DNA of 64,000 nt, from NCBI GenBank assembly GCA_035531475.1, contig DATKST010000192.1, positions 1 to 64,000 on the forward strand, written 5' to 3'. A program made the translations under genes and the position numbers. Of the stretch, positions 33,085-41,870 are shown piece by piece (position 1 is the first letter of the stretch; each line of letters opens with the position of its first letter). The DNA comes from CALCEB01 sp035531475 (GTDB lineage: Bacteria > Acidobacteriota > Terriglobia > UBA7540). The notes under the pieces were generated by a model that did not search any database, had not been told where the DNA came from, and saw only the letters and a list, made by a program, of their open reading frames with translations.

Positions 33085-33837
33085 TCAAACCCCCGGTGGT
33101 CCTGGCATGACCACTCCGGCAGGCTGGGAGGTGCGGAGCGGGAAAGACCGCCGGGAGTGGCCGGCCAAGTCAAATTCGAGCGGGCAGCCGTTACAAACGG
33201 TCACGGCGCGATGGCAATGGCGTTTGGCAGTTTCGACGAGCAGCGCATGGAACTCATTGAACAACGCCGGGTCGGGCGGCAAATTGCCATGCAGAAACTC
33301 CTGAGTTTCTCCATAACCCACGCCGTCCGCGAGCCAGCCGTGGCGCGCCAGAATGCGCCGCGTATAGGTGTCCGCCACAAAGAAAGGATGGTTCGCGGCG
33401 TAGAGCAAGACGGCGTCGGCGGTTTCCGGCCCAATGCCGCGCAGCGCCAGGAGCTCCCGCCGCAACTCCAGCGGCGGCCGCGCTAACGCCCGGCGCAGTG
33501 AGCCGGAATAGTTGCGCTGGAGCCAGTCCAAAAAGCCGCGGATGGTTCGGGCCTTGCGGCGGAAGAAACCCGAGGAGCGGATGGCGGCCTCGATCTCCCG
33601 TGCGTCGGCATTCATCAGCCGCGCCTTGACCAGCAAGCCCTTGCGCCGCAGTTGGCTGATAGCTATAAAAACATTATTCCATGAGGTATTTTGTGTTAAG
33701 ATAGCTCCCAGTATCATTTCAAGCCGGGTTTGAGCGGGCCACCAATGCTGTGGTCCGAATTGCCCGAGCAGGGTACGAAAGTAGCCCAGAAGTTCGGCAC
33801 GAGGAGAAAGGTCGGGGTAGTCCGGCTCCATCATCAT
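33085..33837 (-). CDS. endonuclease III-superfamily DNA glycosylase, MagIII-like
   Basis: 250 residues. The HhH-GPD fold shows in ILGAILTQNTSWNNV and LLALRGIGPETADAVLLYA with the catalytic Asp in FVADTYTRRIL. The Lys found in EndoIII (GRKTA) is replaced by Glu in GPETAD, which points to the monofunctional 3-methyladenine branch (MagIII) rather than to EndoIII. A few cysteines (HCHRAVTVCNGCPLEF) lie at the C-terminus but not in the full EndoIII 4Fe-4S spacing. It would remove damaged bases. Its place as first gene ahead of the kinase is unusual. Confidence 0.85.
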   Translation of the reverse strand: MMMEPDYPDLSPRAELLGYFRTLLGQFGPQHWWPAQTRLEMILGAILTQNTSWNNVFIAISQLRRKGLLVKARLMNADAREIEAAIRSSGFFRRKARTIRGFLDWLQRNYSGSLRRALARPPLELRRELLALRGIGPETADAVLLYAANHPFFVADTYTRRILARHGWLADGVGYGETQEFLHGNLPPDPALFNEFHALLVETAKRHCHRAVTVCNGCPLEFDLAGHSRRSFPLRTSQPAGVVMPGPPGV

Positions 33838-34120
33838 ACGGGTTAAAGTTATGCTGCGAGAGTGCCGAAGTCAAGAGTGGCGGATGTTTCCGGCCTCTTC
33901 CTGTCTGAGCTTCTGCGTCCTGCCCAGGGCGCGCGCCGGGTTGCGGTTGGCCAGGAAGGATCATCATCCCGATCGGGCCGGGATGAACATCTGCTTCTGG
34001 CGCACCCCCCAAAAAAAGGAGCGAGTCGGCTGCCTCGTTTGCTGGTCAAGGCATGTTCTGAATCCCGCCCGGGCATGACTGGTGACCGCTGCGCTTCAGC
34101 CACTGGGATGGAGTGAACCA

Positions 34121-35866
34121 TTGGCTATTCAAACCACCGTCGCAAGAGTCGGGGAGATCCTGGTTCGTGAGAACAGCATCACTCCAGAACAATTGAACCA
34201 GGGTCTGGAGTACCAGAAGAAAAACGGCGGAAAGCTGGGTCACGCGCTGGTGAAGCTGGGCTTTCTGACCGACGACGAAGTTACATCCGCTCTTTCCATC
34301 CAGTATGGAATCCCTTCCATCAAGTTAACCGACGTTGAGATTGAATCGGACGTCCTGAAATTGATTCCGGTCGACACGGCGCTAAAGCACAAAGTGCTGC
34401 CCCTGGCGCGCATCGGGTCATCCTTGACGCTGGCCATGGCCGACCCTGCCAATGTCTTTGCGCTGGATGACGTGAAGTTTATGACCGGACTGAACGTCGA
34501 GCCGGTGTTGGCTGCCGAGTCAGCAATTGAGGCCGCGGTCAAGAAGTTTTACGGAAGCGCGGAAGATCTGGAGCGCAAGCGGGAGATCGAGGACCTGGTT
34601 AGCTTCATCGACGAAGGGTCAGCGGGCAGCGTCGAATTGGAAGACGAAGAGGACAGCGCGCTCACCATGGCGGCGCTTGAAAAAGCGGCGGATGAAGCGC
34701 CGGTTGTCAAACTGGTGAATTACATCCTGACCGATTCGGTGAAGCGGGGCGCCAGCGACATCCACATGGAGCCTTATGAAAAGGAATACCGGGTGCGCTT
34801 CCGCATTGACGGCATCCTGCAAAGCATGATGGCGCCGCCCCTGAAGCTGCGCGACGCCATTACCAGCCGCATCAAGATCATGGCCAAGCTGGACATCGCG
34901 GAAAAGCGGCTGCCGCAAGACGGGCGCATCATGCTGCGGATGATGCACCAGGGCAAGAAGAAGCAGCTTGACCTGCGCGTCTCCGTGCTTCCCACCCTGC
35001 ACGGCGAAAAAGTGGTGATGCGGCTTTTGGACAAGGAAAACCTGCGGCTGGACATGACCAAGCTGGGGTTCGAGCAGGAATCTCTGGACAAATTCCAGAA
35101 AGCCATCTTCAAGCCCTACGGCATGGCGCTGGTAACGGGTCCCACCGGAAGCGGTAAGACGAACACGCTATATTCGTCGCTCGCCCAGCTCAATAAGGTG
35201 GAAACGAACATCATGACGGCCGAAGACCCGGTGGAATTTCAGCTCCCGGGCATTAATCAGGTACAGATCAGGGAGCAGATCGGGCTGAATTTTGCCGCGG
35301 CGCTCCGGTCTTTTTTGCGTCAAGATCCCAATATCATCATGGTGGGCGAAATCCGGGACTTTGAAACGGCGGAAATCGCCGTCAAGGCGGCCCTCACCGG
35401 CCACCTGGTTCTCTCCACGCTACACACCAACGACGCTCCCTCCACCATCTCGCGGCTGATGAATATGGGCATTGAGCCTTTCCTGGTGGCCACTTCCGTT
35501 CACCTGATCTGTGCACAACGGCTGGTAAGGCGGGTTTGCTCCGAATGCAAGATTCCTGACGTGATTAGCCCTCAGGTTCTCATCGACGCGGGCCTGACGC
35601 CCCAGGAAGCCGCCGCCGCCAAGCCCTCTAAGGGCAAGGGTTGTAATACCTGTGGAAATCGCGGCTATAAAGGCCGGGTGGGTCTCTATGAGGTATTTGA
35701 AATCTCCGAAACGGTCCGCGAAATGATTCTGGTGGGGGCTTCGGCTTTGGAATTGAAGAGGAAGGCGATTGAAGAAGGCATGATTACCCTGCGGCGCAGC
35801 GGCCTGATCAAAATGATGAGCGGCCAGACAACGCTGGAAGAAGTGGTCCGAGAGACGGTGTTGTGA
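34121..35866 (+). CDS. pilB: type IV pilus assembly ATPase PilB
   Basis: 581 residues from a TTG at 34121 (GGATGGAG seven bases upstream); an in-frame GTG at 34082 would add 13 residues. N-terminal MshEN-like domain (GEILVRENSITPEQLNQGLE), then a GspE ATPase: Walker A GPTGSGKT at about 339-346, Asp box and Walker B IIMVGEIRDFETAEIA, His box HLVLSTLHTND. A zinc-binding CxxC pair of motifs (CSECK at about 473 and CNTCG at about 507) completes the family pattern. It powers pilus extension in the cytoplasm. First of pilB-pilT-pilC. Confidence 0.95.
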   Translation: MAIQTTVARVGEILVRENSITPEQLNQGLEYQKKNGGKLGHALVKLGFLTDDEVTSALSIQYGIPSIKLTDVEIESDVLKLIPVDTALKHKVLPLARIGSSLTLAMADPANVFALDDVKFMTGLNVEPVLAAESAIEAAVKKFYGSAEDLERKREIEDLVSFIDEGSAGSVELEDEEDSALTMAALEKAADEAPVVKLVNYILTDSVKRGASDIHMEPYEKEYRVRFRIDGILQSMMAPPLKLRDAITSRIKIMAKLDIAEKRLPQDGRIMLRMMHQGKKKQLDLRVSVLPTLHGEKVVMRLLDKENLRLDMTKLGFEQESLDKFQKAIFKPYGMALVTGPTGSGKTNTLYSSLAQLNKVETNIMTAEDPVEFQLPGINQVQIREQIGLNFAAALRSFLRQDPNIIMVGEIRDFETAEIAVKAALTGHLVLSTLHTNDAPSTISRLMNMGIEPFLVATSVHLICAQRLVRRVCSECKIPDVISPQVLIDAGLTPQEAAAAKPSKGKGCNTCGNRGYKGRVGLYEVFEISETVREMILVGASALELKRKAIEEGMITLRRSGLIKMMSGQTTLEEVVRETVL

Positions 35867-35977
35867 CCAGTGCAATACCCCGCTCACACGGTGATGGGGT
35901 GGAGTGCCACAGCGGGCCGGGCAACCCTGGATCCGTCAAGCCGCGCATGATTTGAACTGGAAGGACGACCTGAAAAC

Positions 35978-37105
35978 ATGGCAAGTCCCACATTAAGCGA
36001 CCTGCTGAAAAGGATGGTGGACGAGGGCGGCTCTGACCTGCACATTACCGTGAATTCGCCGCCTCGCATTCGCGTCCACGGTGATCTCATGCCGTGCGAA
36101 GACCTGCCGGCCCTGAACGCCGCCGAAACCAAGCAATTGGCTTACAGCGTTCTCACTGACTCGCAGAAGCACCGCTTTGAGGAGACTCTGGAACTTGATT
36201 TTTCCTTTGGCCTGAAGAACATTGCACGATTTCGCGGCAACCTGTTCAACCAGCGCGGATCGGTGGGCGCAGTGTTCCGCGTCATCCCGTTCGAGATAAA
36301 ACGGTTTGACGATCTGGGCCTTCCCAACGTCCTGCGCAAGATCTGCGAGAAGCCGCGCGGCTTGGTGCTGGTGACGGGACCGACGGGCAGCGGCAAGTCC
36401 ACCACGTTAGCAACCATGCTCGATCTTATCAACGAGACGCGCCACGAGCACATGATTACCATTGAAGATCCCATCGAGTTCCTGCATCCCCACAAGCGAT
36501 GCCTGGTGAACCAGCGCGAAGTTCACTCCGACACCCATTCGTTTGCCAGCGCCTTGCGCGCCGCGCTCCGCGAGGACCCGGACGTGGTCCTGATTGGCGA
36601 AATGCGCGACCTGGAGACGATTGAGGCGGCGTTGCGCATTGCCGAGACCGGCCACTTGACGTTTGGAACGCTGCACACCAATTCGGCAGCCTCCACCATC
36701 AACCGCATCATTGACGTCTTTCCGGCGCATCAGCAATCGCAAATTCGCGCCCAGCTTTCATTGGTGCTGGAAGGAATCCTTTGCCAATCACTGCTCCAAA
36801 AAACAGGCGGCAAGGGCCGGGCCATGGCCATGGAAATACTGATCCCCAATCCCGCCATTCGCAACCTGATCCGCGAGGATAAAATTCACCAAATCTATTC
36901 CGCCATGCAGTCCGGACAAGAGAAATATGGGATGCAAACCTTCAACCAATCACTCTGTTCGCTCTACCAGCAGCGGCAGATAACGTTGGAAACTGCGCTC
37001 AACCGTTCGAGCAATGCCGACGAGCTGCAGGACATGATCAATCGAGGGGCCACGATGCCTTCAGCGCCGAGGCCAATGAACAACTCTGCCCCAGTCAAGC
37101 GGTAG
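35978..37105 (+). CDS. pilT: twitching motility ATPase PilT
   Basis: 375 residues. Walker A GPTGSGKST at about 133-141, Asp box MITIEDPIEFLH, Walker B VVLIGEMRDLETIEAAL, His box HLTFGTLHTNSA and the PilT-specific AIRNLIREDKIHQIYSAMQ. It depolymerises the pilus for twitching movement and DNA uptake. It lies 111 nt downstream of pilB and 97 nt upstream of pilC, in the common order. Confidence 0.96.
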   Translation: MASPTLSDLLKRMVDEGGSDLHITVNSPPRIRVHGDLMPCEDLPALNAAETKQLAYSVLTDSQKHRFEETLELDFSFGLKNIARFRGNLFNQRGSVGAVFRVIPFEIKRFDDLGLPNVLRKICEKPRGLVLVTGPTGSGKSTTLATMLDLINETRHEHMITIEDPIEFLHPHKRCLVNQREVHSDTHSFASALRAALREDPDVVLIGEMRDLETIEAALRIAETGHLTFGTLHTNSAASTINRIIDVFPAHQQSQIRAQLSLVLEGILCQSLLQKTGGKGRAMAMEILIPNPAIRNLIREDKIHQIYSAMQSGQEKYGMQTFNQSLCSLYQQRQITLETALNRSSNADELQDMINRGATMPSAPRPMNNSAPVKR

Positions 37106-37202
37106 AGGAACTTGCTGCAACCCTTTTTCCGGGCCACATGCTGTTACGAGGCCCGGTGCGATTGCGCGAATTCCACTGGGGAACGGTTTGAGGAGATAAA
37201 AA

Positions 37203-38405
37203 ATGGCTACCATTCAACTTCGCCCGGCGACGACGAAAGCGCCCACGTTTCCCAATCCCGCTCCCGGGCGCCAACCCGCAGCCAGGAGTCTCTGGGGCGC
37301 GATTTCCACAAAGAAGGCTTCGAACAAAGCGAAGCCGGCGGCCGGCAGCAAAGCGCCCAAGGGGTCGAAGGTGGCCCCCAAACACCTTGCCGTCTTCACC
37401 CGGCAATTTTCAGTGATGATTGATGCCGGCTTGCCGCTCGTCCAATGCCTGGAAATCCTCGCTTCGCAACAGGAGGATAAGAAGTTCGGGAGAGCCCTAA
37501 CCTCGGTCCGTTCGACGGTGGAAAGCGGCGCGACCTTGGCCAACGCCCTCCGCAAACATCCCAAGGTTTTCGATGATCTTTACACCAATATGGTGGAGGC
37601 TGGAGAGGCGGGCGGAATTTTAGACGGGATTCTGCAACGGCTCTCGACCTACATTGAAAAAGCGGTCAAGTTAAAGAGGGCGGTGCAATCCGCCATGATT
37701 TACCCAGTCGCCGTCCTGGTGATCGCCGGTGGCGTGATCATGCTGCTGCTCTGGAAAGTGGTGCCGATATTCGCCACTCTGTTCGCGGGACTGGGCGCGG
37801 CACTTCCTTTGCCTACGCGCATCGTCATTGGTTTAAGCCATGCGGTTGCCAGCTTCGCCTGGATCTTTCTATTAGGAATCGGGGGGATCTTCTTTGGCCT
37901 GAAGCAATACTATGCAACTCCCGGCGGAAGGATGATGATCGATAAATTGGTTCTGAAAATTCCGGTGCTCGGAGGATTGATGCGGAAGATCGGCGTGGCG
38001 CGCTTCACGCGCACCCTGGGAACGCTCATCACCAGCGGCGTGCCCATGCTGGAGGCGCTGGACATCACCGCCCGGACGGCGGGGAATGCGGTGATCGAAA
38101 AAGCCATCCTTGATGTTCGAAAGGCGATCGAAGGCGGCCAGACGATTGTGGATCCTTTGCGCGCCACCGGCGTCTTTCCCAATATGGTAACGCAGATGAT
38201 CGGTGTGGGAGAGCAAACCGGCGCATTAGACACCATGTTGCAAAAAGTCGCGGACTTCTACGAGGACGAAGTGGATGCAGCCGTGGGCGATCTGCTGACG
38301 CTGATGGAGCCCATGATTATTCTGTTCCTGGGCGTGGTGGTGGGAGGCGTCGTGATCTCCATGTACCTGCCACTCTTCAGCCTGGTTGGAAAACTGGCCG
38401 GCTAG
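37203..38405 (+). CDS. pilC: type IV pilus inner-membrane platform protein PilC
   Basis: 400 residues. A basic, Lys/Pro-rich N-terminus (about 1-60) is followed by two T2SS-F domains: FTRQFSVMIDAGLPLVQCLE and FTRTLGTLITSGVPMLEALD, each ahead of long hydrophobic segments (about 165-190, 215-235, 370-395). GVGEQTGALDTMLQKVADFYEDEV is the conserved cytoplasmic helix. It anchors PilB and PilT at the inner membrane. A GAGGAGATAAAA ribosome site precedes the ATG. Confidence 0.95.
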   Translation: MATIQLRPATTKAPTFPNPAPGRQPAARSLWGAISTKKASNKAKPAAGSKAPKGSKVAPKHLAVFTRQFSVMIDAGLPLVQCLEILASQQEDKKFGRALTSVRSTVESGATLANALRKHPKVFDDLYTNMVEAGEAGGILDGILQRLSTYIEKAVKLKRAVQSAMIYPVAVLVIAGGVIMLLLWKVVPIFATLFAGLGAALPLPTRIVIGLSHAVASFAWIFLLGIGGIFFGLKQYYATPGGRMMIDKLVLKIPVLGGLMRKIGVARFTRTLGTLITSGVPMLEALDITARTAGNAVIEKAILDVRKAIEGGQTIVDPLRATGVFPNMVTQMIGVGEQTGALDTMLQKVADFYEDEVDAAVGDLLTLMEPMIILFLGVVVGGVVISMYLPLFSLVGKLAG

Positions 38406-38796
38406 TTCTCTTGCTGTCGGATTCCACGTTTTTCTGGCCGGACATTCTGAGCCACTGCGGGCCCTCGCCCGGATTGTTCGCGACCTTCCATTTAGTAGAC
38501 CGTCCGGGCACGTTGTTAACAGTGCCCGGATGGCCCTCGAATAAAATTTCGTAAATAATCCGGGCCAAGGAATATTCCTCCGGCTCCGCGCTGAAACAGA
38601 ACGGACGGTTTGCCGCGACCAACCCACGCCGGTGAGCCGTCCACTTGATTTGCGCCAAGGCACGGGATGGGATCTTCCAGGCCGGCCGGCCCGGGCCCGT
38701 CACCCTCAGCCGATCATCCACTTTCCGTTCTGGCCGGGATCTTCTCCCTATTCTTTTCCTTGACTTTGCCACAGGATTTTCTATCCTAAAGGCCCC
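38406..38796. other. intergenic with family E palindrome
   Basis: 391 bp; the palindrome occupies 38467-38567. No gene seen; pilins are not encoded here. Confidence 0.5.
38467..38567. repeat. family E palindrome, about 100 bp
   Basis: GCCCGGATTGTTCGCGACC...CCGTCCGGGCACGTTG mirrored by AACAGTGCCCGGATGG...AAATAATCCGGGC. Related to 15301-15411 and 14129-14182. Confidence 0.75.
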
Positions 38797-39381
38797 ATGG
38801 TAAACATTGAAGACTTCACGGAACGGCTTGCGGCGGTTCCCACCAGTGAATTCACCCACCAGGCCGTGCTCCACTTCTTGCGCGCCCATCCAGTGAATGT
38901 TCAAAGCCTCGCGCCCTATCTGTATTTCAGCACGGAGCACTACACGCGGAATCTGATCCAGCGGACCGATCTTTACGAGCTGATCGCCATCTGCTGGGCG
39001 ATTGGCCAGAAAAGCCCCATCCACAATCACCGCGACCAGAAGTGCTGGATGGCGATGGCCTACGGCAGAGTCGAGGTTCATAACTTCAGGCTGGTCAAGA
39101 AAGATCCTGGCGCTCACTTCTGCGAGTTGCAATCGAGTTCACACTTCTTGATTGAGGCGGGCAAGCCGCAGGAGGTGGACCCGGAGGAGCCGATCCATTT
39201 GGTGTCCAACCCCAGCCCCTTCAACTCCCGCGCCGTGACGTTGCACGTCTATTCGTTGCCTTTTGATACGTGCGAGGTGTACGACCTCAAAGCCAAGAAA
39301 TATGAGGACGTCACTCTTACGAACACCACGGAATTCGGGGTTGTAAAATCGGCCCTGCCGCTCCAGAAAGTTTCACTTTGA
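38797..39381 (+). CDS. cysteine dioxygenase-family thiol dioxygenase
   Basis: 194 residues, cupin fold. Iron ligands are His76 and His78 (SPIHNHRD) and His134 (PIHLVSN). Cys83 and Tyr152 sit at the positions of the Cys-Tyr crosslink of mammalian cysteine dioxygenase, and LHVYSLPFDTCEVYD is a family end motif. The enzyme oxidises cysteine, or a related thiol such as 3-mercaptopropionate, to a sulfinic acid in the cytoplasm. Presence of the crosslink Cys favours a true cysteine dioxygenase. No sulfur genes are adjacent. Confidence 0.9.
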   Translation: MVNIEDFTERLAAVPTSEFTHQAVLHFLRAHPVNVQSLAPYLYFSTEHYTRNLIQRTDLYELIAICWAIGQKSPIHNHRDQKCWMAMAYGRVEVHNFRLVKKDPGAHFCELQSSSHFLIEAGKPQEVDPEEPIHLVSNPSPFNSRAVTLHVYSLPFDTCEVYDLKAKKYEDVTLTNTTEFGVVKSALPLQKVSL

Positions 39382-39567
39382 AGGGTGAAGAACCATCGCA
39401 AGGGCTAGACTCAAAGGTTCGGTATATCCGGCCTGCCGGTTTTCCGAAATCGTTTCAAGGCAAATGAAAACTCCACATCTCTTTGTTTGTGGGTGGAAGT
39501 GTGTAGTGGCGCGCCGCACAAATAGATTGGCTCCGGCCACGCGGTTTGGTTCATTCCCAGGAGTTCT

Positions 39568-41763
39568 ATGAAGAGCAATCCCAGATTGTTTTTTTTCACC
39601 CTGGCTTTGGCGTTGGGATGGGTTGCGGTTATTCCTGCGCAGACGGCTAAAAAACAACTCAGCGTCGATGACATCGTCAACGCTTATGGAAAACTGATAA
39701 TTCCCGGGGCAGGCCGGCTCGCCTGGCGGCCCGGCTCGGATGACGTCTCCTACGTCAACATGACGGGCTCGGGCAGGACGAGGGCCCAGGCGCTTTATGA
39801 ATATGATGCCCAGTCCGGCGCCACGCACATGCTGTGGAGCGCGACCCCGGGGAAACCGGGACCCAGTCTGCTCACCTATCAGTGGTCTCCGAAGGGTGAC
39901 GCGATTCTTTTTAACGGAGATGATGACCTTTGGCTGCTCGATGCAAACTCCGGCAAAGTGACCCGCCTGACCAATGATTCGGACCCCGAGGAAGAGGCCA
40001 CTTTTTCGGCGCAAGGTGACCGGGTGGCTTTCGTCAAGCGCAACAACATTTACGTTTTGGACATCAAAACTCGCCACGCTCAGGCAGTCACTCAAGACGG
40101 AACTGCGGATGTTCTGGACGGGAAAATGGATTGGGTTTATCAGGAAGAAATCGCAAATCGGACCACCGGCCGGTCCTACCGATGGTCGCCGGACGGGACG
40201 AAGATTGCCTATGTCCAGTTGGACGACCGCCCGGTGCCACGCTATCCGATCACGGACTACTTACAGATTCACGTGAAGCTCGATTGGGAGCGGTTCCCGC
40301 AAGCGGGCGATGCCAATCCTGCCGCCAGTTTCCACGTGGTCAATGTCGATGGTCAAGTGCCCCACGCCGTGACTTTTCCTCTGCCCTCTTCCGCCGAGTA
40401 TGTGGACCCGGCCTTCACGTGGTCCCCGGATTCGAAACGCGTGGCCTTCATGACGCTCAATCGCCATCAGACCCGCATGGTCCTGCATTTTTGGAATCCG
40501 GAAACCGGCAATGACCGCGTTCTCCTCACCGAGACGGACCCTTACTGGATCAATTCATTGGAGCCGCCCCAGTTTATAGAAGGAGGCAAGCAGTTTCTCT
40601 GGCTCTCCGAGCGCGATGGCTGGCTGCATCTCTACCGCTACTCCATTGATGGCCACCTGCTGAACGAGCTGGGCGGCGGAAAGTGGATGATTGATATTCC
40701 GATCTTCCAAAACGTCGCGACGGTTCAGGTGGATGGAAAACAGGGTTGGGTTTATTTTATTTCCACGAAGAAGGATGTGCGGGAGCGTCACATCTATCGC
40801 ATCCGGTTCGACGGCAGCGGCCTTGCCCGCGTTAGCCGTGGCACGGGAACGCACGGATTGAATCTTTCTCCGGACGGCCAGTACATCCTCGATCGCTTTT
40901 CAAATATCGATACTCCACCGGAAACGCTTCTTCTAAAGCCGGGCGGCGCGCCGGTCAAAACACTTTCGGCGACGGTCAGCCATCTTGATGAGTACATCCT
41001 ACCGCCGACGGAGTTTCCGAAGATCAAGGCACACGACGGATCGACGCTTTACGCCCGCATGGTGAAACCCGTAAACTTCGATCCCCACAAGAAATATCCT
41101 GTGCTGGTTGACGTTTATGGCGGTCCTCACGTTCAACTGATTCAAAACCGGTTCGGCGACACGTCTTTGCTGGATGAATACCTGGCGGAGCGCGGGTATA
41201 TCATCTGGTCGTTGGACAACCGTGGCTCCTGGGGACGGGGTCACGCCTGGGAGACTCCCATCTTTGAAAATATGGGCAGTCATGAGCTGGATGATCAGCT
41301 CGCCGGGATAGATTATTTGAAATCGCTGTCTTATATCGATATCAACCGCATCGGCATCTTTGGCTGGTCATATGGCGGCTATATGACGCTCTACAGCCTG
41401 ACCCATGCGCCCGGTGTCTTCAAGTGCGGAATCGCCGGGGCCCCCGTGACGGATTGGAAGTTCTACGATTCGATTTACACCGAGCGTTACATGCGAACAC
41501 CCCAAGAAAATCCGCAAGGCTACAAGACGTCTTCGCCACTGGATGCGGCAAGCCAGCTTCGCGCCAAACTTTTTCTGATTCATGGGACGTCGGATGACAA
41601 CGTTCACATGCAGAACTCGATGCAATTTGACGAAGCTCTCATCAAGGCCGGGATTCCGTTTGATCTGTACATTCAGCCCGGCGAGAAGCATGGATTTAGC
41701 ACCAAAGCTTCCCGCGCTTATTTGGAGAAGCGCCTGGTGTCATTCATTCAAGAAAATCTTTAG
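39568..41763 (+). CDS. dipeptidyl-peptidase IV-like S9 peptidase
   Basis: 731 residues with a signal peptide (FFFTLALALGWVAVIPAQ). An N-terminal eight-bladed propeller (about 60-480; YRWSPDGTKIAYVQLDD and similar) covers an alpha/beta-hydrolase domain with triad Ser601 (GWSYGGYM), Asp676 (HGTSDDNVH) and His708 (GEKHGFS). The double Glu site that binds the peptide N-terminus in DPP-IV is probably VYQEEIANRT. It would release dipeptides after proline in the periplasm. AGGAG lies upstream. Followed 107 nt later by an M28 peptidase, suggesting shared use in peptide feeding. Confidence 0.93.
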   Translation: MKSNPRLFFFTLALALGWVAVIPAQTAKKQLSVDDIVNAYGKLIIPGAGRLAWRPGSDDVSYVNMTGSGRTRAQALYEYDAQSGATHMLWSATPGKPGPSLLTYQWSPKGDAILFNGDDDLWLLDANSGKVTRLTNDSDPEEEATFSAQGDRVAFVKRNNIYVLDIKTRHAQAVTQDGTADVLDGKMDWVYQEEIANRTTGRSYRWSPDGTKIAYVQLDDRPVPRYPITDYLQIHVKLDWERFPQAGDANPAASFHVVNVDGQVPHAVTFPLPSSAEYVDPAFTWSPDSKRVAFMTLNRHQTRMVLHFWNPETGNDRVLLTETDPYWINSLEPPQFIEGGKQFLWLSERDGWLHLYRYSIDGHLLNELGGGKWMIDIPIFQNVATVQVDGKQGWVYFISTKKDVRERHIYRIRFDGSGLARVSRGTGTHGLNLSPDGQYILDRFSNIDTPPETLLLKPGGAPVKTLSATVSHLDEYILPPTEFPKIKAHDGSTLYARMVKPVNFDPHKKYPVLVDVYGGPHVQLIQNRFGDTSLLDEYLAERGYIIWSLDNRGSWGRGHAWETPIFENMGSHELDDQLAGIDYLKSLSYIDINRIGIFGWSYGGYMTLYSLTHAPGVFKCGIAGAPVTDWKFYDSIYTERYMRTPQENPQGYKTSSPLDAASQLRAKLFLIHGTSDDNVHMQNSMQFDEALIKAGIPFDLYIQPGEKHGFSTKASRAYLEKRLVSFIQENL

Positions 41764-41791
41764 GCGCGGGATAACGAAAATTCTGTTCGCG

Positions 41792-41848
41792 TTGTAGGGG
41801 CGGGCCTGGTGCCCGCCCTCGGGCGACCACGAGGGTCGCCCCGACGGG
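41792..41848. repeat. family F palindromic repeat
   Basis: GTTGTAGGGGCGGGCCTGGT...GCGACCACGAGGGTCGCCCC, between the two peptidase genes. Confidence 0.8.
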
Positions 41849-41870
41849 ATATATTACCGGAGGAAAACCG

